Made by a program: the position numbers and the translations under genes
The notes under the pieces: model-generated
Told to the model about the DNA's origin: nothing
The model's database searches: none
Seen by the model: the letters and a program-made list of their open reading frames with translations, nothing else
In this document: in pieces, positions 1-9,800 of the stretch
How positions within the stretch are numbered: position 1 is the stretch's first letter
Layout of the letters: every line of letters begins with the position of its first letter
DNA from: Saccoglossus kowalevskii
Lineage: Eukaryota; Hemichordata; Enteropneusta; Harrimaniidae
Direction: 5' to 3'
Assembly: GCF_000003605.2 (NCBI RefSeq)
Contig: NW_003119425.1
Coordinates: 1,641,992 to 1,657,725, forward strand
DNA length: 15,734 nucleotides

Positions 1-705
1 AGATCAGTCTAGTGTGAGTGATGAGAGTATATCATCGACGATGCCCCTTGTTCGGATGATAGTTTTATTTCAAATTACACGGAAGTCTATGAACAATCTG
101 CTTGGTGTTCCTGTGACACTTGTCCCATGATTTGCCAGTGCAGCCCCATGAATACATGGACAAAAATGTTTCCACCACCACCCTACGAACTAAAGATTGC
201 ATACTCCAGCATCTATACTTTGAATAATTTGCGTGCCGCACAGTGCAGTACTGGAAACAGCATTTATTAGACAGTTAGACAAAAAACAAAACAAAATGCC
301 TGTCTCGATCAATCACACATCCATAATGTTTGTATGTTGATACGCCTGTAAATAACATTAACGTAAAAGTCGAAACAACCTAGACTAGAAGTCAATTCAC
401 CAGTCCAGCCAACTATGGCTCCCTAAGTTGCTTATATTTAATCAGATACTATTTCGTCATCATGCTTTGTTACCTTACCTGTTTATACCTCATGAGGGCG
501 TTTTTTTTTATGGCAAGATGGCGCAAGCGGAAGTCCTTCGCAGGTTTATGGTTTCTCATATTTAAATCATCATACCTTTGAAGATAATCATTTTTTTTAA
601 ATTTTTTTTTCAAATTTATAATCAATATATATAACTTGACAAATACAAACACCAAAATAGGCTCTATTTAGTTCCCCTTTAAAAAACAATATGAACTAAA
701 CTCAC
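1..705 (-). other. UGGT intron 12 (partial)
   Basis: No UGGT exon is present here. It holds two unexplained items described separately: a Cys-rich open frame on the plus strand (25-270) and a small CpG-bearing patch with YY1- and ETS-type motifs and a good minus-strand splice donor (473-534). There are A/T runs around 499-508 and 591-613. Confidence 0.7.
25..270 (+). other. Possible relic of a Cys-rich, P2X7-C-terminal-like reading frame
   Basis: A stop-free stretch of 81 codons ending in TAG at 268-270, with no good start. It contains SAWCSCDTCPMICQCSPM. The WCxCxxCxM spacing recalls the zinc-binding Cys cluster of the P2X7 intracellular C-terminal domain, which also occurs in many uncharacterised invertebrate and transposon-associated proteins. 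The second half of that motif (CC and the surrounding residues) is not clear. The alternative frame just upstream (positions 2-41) is rich in S/D/E, which would fit a frameshifted relic. It may be chance. Confidence 0.2.
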
Positions 706-825
706 CAGATGGAAGAGATTTTTGCGGACTTGACGTAACATTCCTGGAAACGTAGGTCTCAGTAAATCCTGCACCGATCTTAACCAGTGGTTATATTTTT
801 TATCAGTCTCTAAGTCATTTATATA
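706..825 (-). CDS. UGGT1: UGGT coding exon 12 (last in window)
   Basis: Exactly 40 codons (residues 448-487), phase 0 on both sides; acceptor TCCACAG, donor GTGAGT. NDLETDKKYNHWLRSVQDLL and FPGMLRQVRKNLFHL match the conserved NNLEVDSRYNSWPSSLQELL and FPGVIRQIRKNLHNM. The next expected block (FIVDPA in vertebrates) is not found between 705 and 1, so exon 13 lies outside. Confidence 0.96.
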
Positions 826-3800
826 CTGTGGAAATAAATTCAGAGATAGCATAATACGATTAGTTTGGAAGTAGGACTAGGAGATGTAAAACATTAATGA
901 TCACGTCACAATGATTAACCATAACAACAATGATACATCTTTGTTAAAGTTGTATTGTACACAATATTTTGTTGAATATATATAAAGTAATGTACACACA
1001 AAAAATTCTTACAGTATTCGCAAGATATTTGGGTCGAAGCATTTTCTGAGATTCTTTTGGGTAGTTGTTAACATCTTAGGTTGTCACCAAGGCATTGAAT
1101 CACATGTGGGATTTTCAGAACTACATGTATGATTGGAAGATCATATCACAAATCAAAATTTGATTTCAAGCAATCCTATTAATATTGCTACTTAATATAT
1201 GCACCCACGATAGCTTGCAAACTCCAAAACTTTCAGATTTGTTTGTTCACCTAGGTGGCTTTCAACAAAAGATTACAATTCAAAAACCAATGTATGTTGA
1301 TTCATGTGTACAGAGCACCAAATTACCAGAGGTCCCGAGGGTTCATGTGTTGGATTTATAGTCCAATAGATTGTGACAGCAAGGTTCTGTAAAACGCTTT
1401 ATTTTCACTGATGACAATTTTCATAACTTCAAGATTTTATGGCATTCATGTACCGGGGTAGAAACAATGTCAGGAATGTCACTGACATAGGACACCAGAA
1501 AAATGTTCACTGCTACAAAATTTCTCACTGAAAATGCGTCTATCACAAAATTAAAACAGTTTACTGTACAAGATAATAACTGACCTCCACTGCATGATCT
1601 CGAACATCAATTGCAAAGGAATCTTCATTGGATTTAGCAGAAATCTGCATTAATGCCTTGGTATTCTCTGCCTATAAGAAATGAAGTGAAATGATCATTG
1701 GTCTACCTCTCCAGCTAAAATAAAAATATTCTTCAGTGACAAACATGGTAATTGTAAAAAACATTACACTTACGGATAGTCCCAACAAACTCAGTCCTTC
1801 CATCAGTCTTGCTTCACCTCGAAATAAATCAAGCAACCTGAGATGAGAATGAAAATATATAATATTTTGAAACAGAATTACACTACAATTCGCAATCCAT
1901 TTAAGGAGGGGGCATAATGTTTTTCATTAAAACATTTTGGGGTGGAATGGGTGTTGGAATGGCAAATGCTGGAAAGATGAAATTATCTATAGTGTATCAG
2001 GCTCCAAATTTGATGAGTTCTTTGTGCTCCATCAGGATGGACATAAAAATTAACCTTATTATAATATATGCTATTGTAGAAAGGCTCACCCATAGAGAGC
2101 GCTTTATTAAATCTTGTTTCTCAGTCTTCTGTGACCATATTGTTTTTTCTCTAAGAAACTGGCATCCAAGAATGCCAATCTTTTAAACTGACAGATATGT
2201 TTTACTTGTGATTTCTTGGTTTCAACTTTAAATTACGTCTCCTTTATTCAAATCTAATATTACGGGATATGGGGCTTTAAGATGAGGTTTAAGACCAAAA
2301 ACAGTGCATAGCAAAACAAAACTTTATATAATAAAATCACAATGTTGGTTTAATCAAAGATATACATGTAATTTATGTCAGTTTTTGTGTTAAATTATCC
2401 TTACTTGCCACTGATGTTTAGTTATATGTGTGAATATAGGCTACTCACATGAATGGATCAGCTATATCTGTATCAATCTGTAATCCATTAATTAATATCA
2501 TAGCCTCACCAGGTGAGAGACCAAGATGTCTTCCTGCATGCTGTAAAGACACAAATCACTACTCAGTCAATCTACAATTGCTTTCTAAGTTATTTCTCCA
2601 AAAGAAAGAAATCAATCATTCAACTTAAACCTAAACACTAACTCCCTTTATTCTCTTCAATAGAAATGCATATAAACCAAAAATTGTATGTATTGTATCA
2701 TGAATCATTAAAATGTCTTCTTTTCCTTATATAAATGCTTGTAAATAAATAGAGCAAATATGACATACATTCTGTTTGTGGAATCGTCCTTAAAACATAT
2801 TTGATTTTTTATTCTAAATTATTTTTGTGTAAGGTTTCCTGACGTTGAAAGTCTTTGTCATCTCTTCTGATCGTTATGTGAATTGCAAGTACTGATATGG
2901 TACATATAGTGATTTTACCAACAAAATCTGAATTTCAATGTAACTGGACGACAATCATGCTATCATGCCAATCTACTGCATTATCCTGATGCCAACAAGG
3001 CCCAGCCAAACACAAGCACCTGCAGAGTTTAACCATGGGTCCTCCAAAGTCGCATCTGTTAGTGATTGAACCTTGGCCAGTGAAATAGCAAGATAAAAAC
3101 TAAAAACACGTAGTTGCAATTGAAAGAAGACAGTATCTGATATAATAAAAATTAAGCACAATGAATAATTGATGAAAGCAACGCATATGACAAAGATAAA
3201 CTTACATCTTGATTTTTACGTATTTCATCTTTGATTTCTTTTTTCGCATGTGTTTTTACAAGTGACCTGGCCTTGGTTGGAAAATTCTGACTGACATCCC
3301 TCATAACTCTCAATGCATCATCCGTTGATGAAGACAGTACTCTTTGTGCAGCCTGGACACTTATTTCTACATTATACAAAAAAAAAGGAAAAAAATATCG
3401 GCTCAAAATAATATTAGTGATACAGCGAGCTATTTACTTATAAAGTTATATATACTATAAAGTTGGGTATTTTCAAAAGTTATTAATGATTAATAAAAAT
3501 AAACTTTATTAATTGGCCAGAGTACGAACCATTACTGCCTAAACCTAATTTGCTAAATGGCCATACCTTGTAACTGCCATATTTTCAATGGTGCTGTTGA
3601 GAGACTGCTATCTATAAGATGAGTGCGAAACTGCTTCAAATTGTCCTCAAGGTCTGGATATTTTTTTCTGTAAAAAAAAACAAAGCAAAATAGGATATAG
3701 CTTTCTAGGTGTCATCCTTAAAAATTATAAAATACACAAGTATGGTAATACCTAGCTATGCTCTTGCTAACTATTTTCCAATCTGAAATTTTATTTAGAT

Positions 3801-6800
3801 TTGGCTACAATAAATTATTTCAGTAAATTCAACCTATGAATTATTCTGTGATTCACAGAGAAGTAAATTAAACATCAGGAAAACATAATACTTGATAAAG
3901 TAGCGCATTTTAATTTCATTCTCCTTATTTGTTAAGTGGCATAAGAAGTATATTAGCTAATGAGACAAAAACTATTTTATCCTCGGCTGAAGCCCAGACA
4001 AGAACTTGCAAGATAAAGGTAGAAGGGTATAATAGCATAGTATGATCAAGCCCCAGTTTGAACGAGGTCTAGCATGAGAGAAAAAACCATCATCCGCCAG
4101 AAACTAAGACAGTTAATTAAAATTTGTTCTACTGAGCATGTTACTGCACATATATTCAAACCATTAAGAGACAGAACCTGCCATTGGATATGATGAAAAA
4201 CTATTATTATCCTGGAAACTCAGTAAATTATATGTAAATTTTTGAAATGTTTTCGTAATATTAGATGACTTTTTCATCCCATGTCAACTAGTGGAATGTT
4301 GAAACCAGTGAAAAATGCCAATTTTGACCATTTTCTATGACATTTGAAACTCTTATATCTTAAAAAATCTTTTGGTGACCCCTTTGTTTTCATTTTTGGT
4401 TACCTAATGGTGTTGAAGAGCATGACATCAAATTTTGAATTCAGCTTGAACCCCTTAATGAGCACTGAGAAAAGAAGCAGCACACTTGTCCTAGTTTTTA
4501 GTGTCCCTTTCAATAGGATACCACATATTTGGAGTGTTCTGGGCAAAATATACTATGTAAAAATACTTCTAATCTGAACCCAATAACCACTGTACAAAGC
4601 CCAGTTAGATTGAATTCGCATGGAATCAGATTATTATCTCATATCTATGTTGCATATCCATATCTTATAAATAGGTAATAAATTGACATGCACCTGAGTG
4701 TGGAAAATACAAATCCTTGCACATCATCCTCTCCTTCAGGACTGAACTCATCTATATTGTCTTCTTCTTCAGTTACTTGACTGTCATCAACAGCTTTATA
4801 TTCTGTACTCTTAATAGCTAACTCAACACCATAGCCAGATAGACGTACTTTATGATCTGGTTGCTCCTATGGAAAGACTAAGATTATTAGCAATGCACTA
4901 AAGAATGGTAGTTTCAATAAGTACACTCCTTTCAATCATTCTTCATCGTTAGAGTAAAGGGCTGGTATTTCAAACATTATAGAACTGGAATTGGAGACCC
5001 ATGAGTTTGTTGTAACGAGGACAGGGAGTGGCAAATCACGAAAATTGTGCAACATTTCAACTCTTGAATCAGTCGAGTAGAGTTTCTGAGATTTTCTTTC
5101 ACAGTTGACAGTTTTATTACTTTGTAAAAACATGATCGTCATAAATATTTGCCACTTTGCTGACGAAGTATGCCACAAACAGCCTGCAATGTTGGCATGA
5201 AAAATTGTGGAAAAATGGGTGAAAAAATGCAGCACCGATTTTGGGGGTTTGGCAAAAAACAATTTGGCAAAACTGGAACAATTTTGAAGTAACTGTGCTA
5301 CATGTCGCCATTTCCAACATTCTGTTTTTTTTAGCTTACCGCACAATGTTACACAGCGTCTGATTGGGCGCCTTTGCAACAGGCGCATCCAATCAAACTT
5401 GGCCATTTGTTTAACAAAAAATACACGTTTACCCAGGCTGATCCAACACAGGAGTCGGCAATGAATTAAGCTGCAAACTTGCTTACCAAACACTATGTCA
5501 ACTGTAAACCTGATTAAACCAAGCCCTGTGTCAACTGGAATCTGTCTAAACAGAACAGCTTTTCCTGTCAAAAGACTTGCTTTAATACAAAAACTCTAAA
5601 CTTTTTGCACTCGGTTAAGGCTCTACTGTACTTTGACTACCAAACATATTTTAATTTCATACATTATGGTAATAATTTGAAAAGTACATACCTTAACATA
5701 ATGTCTGAGAATGTAAGTAATTTCTCCTCTGGTTATGAGATTCTTCAGATATTGATGAAAGATGGGAAAACTTGAACCAGGTTGTCCAAAATTACCATAC
5801 AAAACAACTATTATAGGCCCATTAGAACCAGGATACGAATGGTCTAGGTTGAATATATGGGGTTTTTGCCTGCAGTAACAAAATAAGGAAACAAAAAATT
5901 TTAATATAGAAAACATTTCTTGTATTAAAAAAATATTAACATGCTTTTTAATAAACTTTGATCTGAAAATAAAACCTGATCTCGCGAGTAGCATTCTACA
6001 TTAAGACCTGTAGCCAAATAGAAAGATAAATAAAAAGTTGGATCAAATTTTATGCTTTATAGAAAATGGTGTAGATCAAAGGAAAGTAGGTCAGTTCATT
6101 GGGTAATACATGCCTATTATTAGCTGTGGATATGAGTGTTTTTATTTGATCTATCCTACAGGTCATTGCACCATGAATCTCTACAAAACAATCGCAATCA
6201 TCTGGTGGTGGTAAATCCTTTACAATCTATAATAGAAAAGTCATTCAGTAAAGGTAAATGGTTAATATGGTCAGCATGTACTTCAAAACAGTTGTATCAT
6301 TCAGCAGACTAACAATGCTAAGACAAGTACAATAAAAAGACAAGACACATTGTTTATGTTTAAAACAAGCCCTGCCTGTACCACACTTATAAATTTAGAA
6401 ATACCAGTGAAACTATTGAGATATTGTATTCACATAGATTTAATTGAAAGTAAGTGGAAAAGTTAAACTGAACATTGCAAGCTAATATACACATAAACTT
6501 AGAGATTACCCAGGGTATTCAAATATTACAGAATGAATTGTAGTAATATTTCAAAGAGTTAATAACATTAAAGAATGTGTTAATATGAACAACATACACA
6601 AATAGCCTAGATTTAATATTTTTGTGGCCAGGGGACAATTCAAGACACTGAGTGTCTATTAAATCGTACATACAGTGCATTTTGCCTTACAAATCTTTGT
6701 TTGTGATTACTTGACAGGACAAGAATGTGCAGGTCAAACACGACCACATGCTAACCCATATTCCAAGGTTCCCCTGAATGAATCTCGGCCAGCAGCATAG

Positions 6801-9800
6801 GCTTCACCATTGAGACTGTGTCACACTCACCCAGGTACAAAGGCATTGGCCTCACTATTGGTACAACACTAACTTCATTATTGAGTCAGTGGAACACTCA
6901 CTCTGGATACAGTGACATTAAGTATGTGGCATACCCATCCAGGATATGCGTCAATCCCATTTGGTGTTCAACAACAGGCACCATAGGATATGAACTCAGG
7001 ACCTGCACAGAGTGCATGTGACATGAAAAGAAATTAACTAATCTAAATAGAGCAATGTCTTACCTGGTTAAACATTTCTATTTTGGGTGAGTTAGATCTT
7101 ATCGATAATGAAAATTTCATTAATTTCACCCCCATTGGAGTAAGTAGCTGTTGTGCATTTCTAATTCCTAAATGAAACAGCTCTTCATCTTGAGAGTCTG
7201 AAATACAAGCACATATTGTAGATCAGTCCACTGTCCTAACAGGTGATTTTTTCTCCCTTTCTTGTATTTCAATTTTCAACAAAATTCTCTGAAAAGTATT
7301 CAAGAAAATTGACATTTGGTGTTTTCATTGTTAATTAATAACAACATCATAACATTTACATGAACAGTCACAATGTCTAGATGTTGAAACATGCGAAAAT
7401 AGACAACAGCTGAATTTTCAGCACTCTATATATATGCAAGCAAATAATGTTTAGCAATGTCCATTTCAACTCAAAATTTTAAGTTCAAAAAAAACATTCC
7501 AGAGTATAAACTACAACCAACTAATGGCCACAGCAAAAAAATATTTAAATTTGTTTGCACATATCAAAACAAGGTCAAGTAACCAAATATCATCTGTCAG
7601 GTTGTTTTCCCACCAGAGTAAATATGAATACAATTTTATATCATAATTGTAAGCAATATTGAGTCCAGGAGTGTTGACTAATTGGGATTGAAAGTGCCTA
7701 GTCAAAACAAACACTCAGGCTGCTGACAATGTTTCAGGAATATTGAAATGTTGCAAGAAAGTTTGATCAGTTTGGCACACTAGATGTAATACATGTTACT
7801 GATGCACCAACAATTTTTCAGTTGATACTTACCTGCACCGAGTGCTCTTGCTAAATCTATTGATGATATAGTGTCTACAAAATTCCAAAAATAGTCGTTA
7901 CTTTCTTCAGCTAAGAATTCACTCATTTCTAATAAATATGGAGTGTTCCACCATTTGGATTCTAAAATAGCGGTAACTGACTTGGATTTGACAGGACTAC
8001 AAGTAGATTGCAACACAGCTACAATAATAATTAGCAGCAGAGCACCCATAACCTGGAGAAAGAAACAAACATGTATATAATTATTCAAAAATCTTAAAGC
8101 AAAATTAAAAAAGTTCTACCTTTCATCTATATCATATCAAACATCCATCAACCATTCTACCTGTTACCTAGAATTTATTCATTTCACAATTACTCCAAGG
8201 CAATAAAAGATCATTTACTTAAAGCGACAATAACTGTGATTTTCAACAGGTTTTTGGTTAAATATAACCATATAAAGATGATCAAATTTTACCAAAATAT
8301 TTTTTTAAACACAATTATATAGACAAAGTAACCCTACACAAGGCTAATGTCCCATAAAATGTGATGTGAAAACTATGGGTTGAGTAATCGCCATTTTGTG
8401 GAAATCAGTCACAATAGGAACTGTGGAGAGAGGTTCTTTTGACAAAACTGGATTTCAATAGATGGTGTTCTCTAGACCCAGACACAACCCTAAAGCCATC
8501 TTTTTCCACTTTCCACAAGTGATTTAATGCACAATGCCCGTTTATAGCATATACATGTATGATATGCTTTCAGCATCCACATTTCAGTGATGGCTGTTAA
8601 AAATTGACACTAATGTTTTATTATAAATATAATAATGAGAGAGAAAAGATTGATAGTTACAGTAATTGTTGCTTTAAAACAAGTTGGGGTCACCAGTTTA
8701 TTTTTTGAGAAAATTATTGTTGTATTTTAGAGAATGGTGACTATTTTGTCCATATTACAATGTCTTTATTATTAGGTCTTATTACCGGAATGTCATATCT
8801 CATGATGTGGTACTTTTTCATGATAGTTTTATGTTACAATTTTGCATGTGCTACATTGTCACAGATTGCCAAGTTTCACAAGTGACTAATCAAAATCGAC
8901 ACTAAGAATGTCACATCTCAAGAATGAATTCCAACTTTATAAGGCTTACTGGATGTGCAGCTCTCAACAATAGCAATTAATTTTAACAATGAACAGACCA
9001 TCAAACTATGATCGAGCAACACAACATTTTTAAGCGTTTTTAATTTTGCAATTGTTACTTGTTAGCACCTGGCAATTTTTTGCTAATTCTGTGAGACAGA
9101 TTTGCAGAACAACGATGCCAGAACCAATCACAAACAAGATCAAGCAATGGAATTTTGGATTAACTTCTTCCCCTACACAATATGTAAAAAAAATCCTTTG
9201 TCTTCTTCTGACTTCCTGTTCCAGTCTGTTGACTCTGTTAGAGGTTACAGTTATCATATAAGACTATTAGTATCAATGAAAAGTTTCCTTTAATTTTTCA
9301 CACATCACTCAATTTTGACTTCACTGTTAGGGTTCTCACTAATTATGACATTATCAAAGTAGATGTACTAAAACACACACATATATAACTATACTCTTAT
9401 TACACAATACACCATCACAGTGTGAAAGAAATGAAAAACTACTGGAAAATCGAATTTCATATTAAAATAAACGTCATTTTGATTGTTTTAATACTCACTA
9501 GTGGTATTCACACAATGAATCTTCGCTTCCACATTAATTAATTAGTGTTAACATATGGGTCTTTTGTATAATGTCAGCATCCAACAGAGCTTTATACAAT
9601 ATATTCAGGCTCGGCTATGGTTTAATTCTATGTATAAAATATCTATCATACGAGCAATTATTTTTATTTGTTTAATCCACTTTCACAATTGGCCCTATTG
9701 TAATGACCCGACACTAATAAAGGGAACTGGCCAATAACAAACGATAACGTGGCGAGTGGCATGTCACAGCTGTATAAAATTGAACGATTAAATTTACATA

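Larger units (their letters stand above)
4867..5691 (-). other. UGGT intron 5, with an unusually long open frame
   Basis: 825 bases, GTATGT ... CCATAG. It contains the 211-codon open frame at 4936-5571 and a hairpin at 5362-5394, each listed separately. The centre is less AT-rich than neighbouring introns, suggesting inserted DNA. Confidence 0.75.

Noticed and set aside
1917-2186. Plus-strand 89-codon open frame in UGGT intron 9
   Set aside because: No recognisable domain, antisense to a well-supported gene, intron-like composition.
2973-3161. Minus-strand 62-codon frame as an extra UGGT exon
   Set aside because: No match to any UGGT block; exons 8 and 9 already join in phase and in homology without it.
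5692-5994. Open frame running from intron 4 into UGGT exon 5
   Set aside because: It is exon 5 read through its acceptor; the intron part has no UGGT similarity.
6960-7020. tRNA-derived SINE with a degenerate B box (AGTTCATATCC on the minus strand)
   Set aside because: Only 8 of 11 positions match GGTTCGANTCC and no A box is seen at the right distance.
9030-9293. Overlapping frames on both strands in UGGT intron 1
   Set aside because: Three different frames are open over the same bases and none gives a recognisable protein; this looks like a locally stop-poor stretch.
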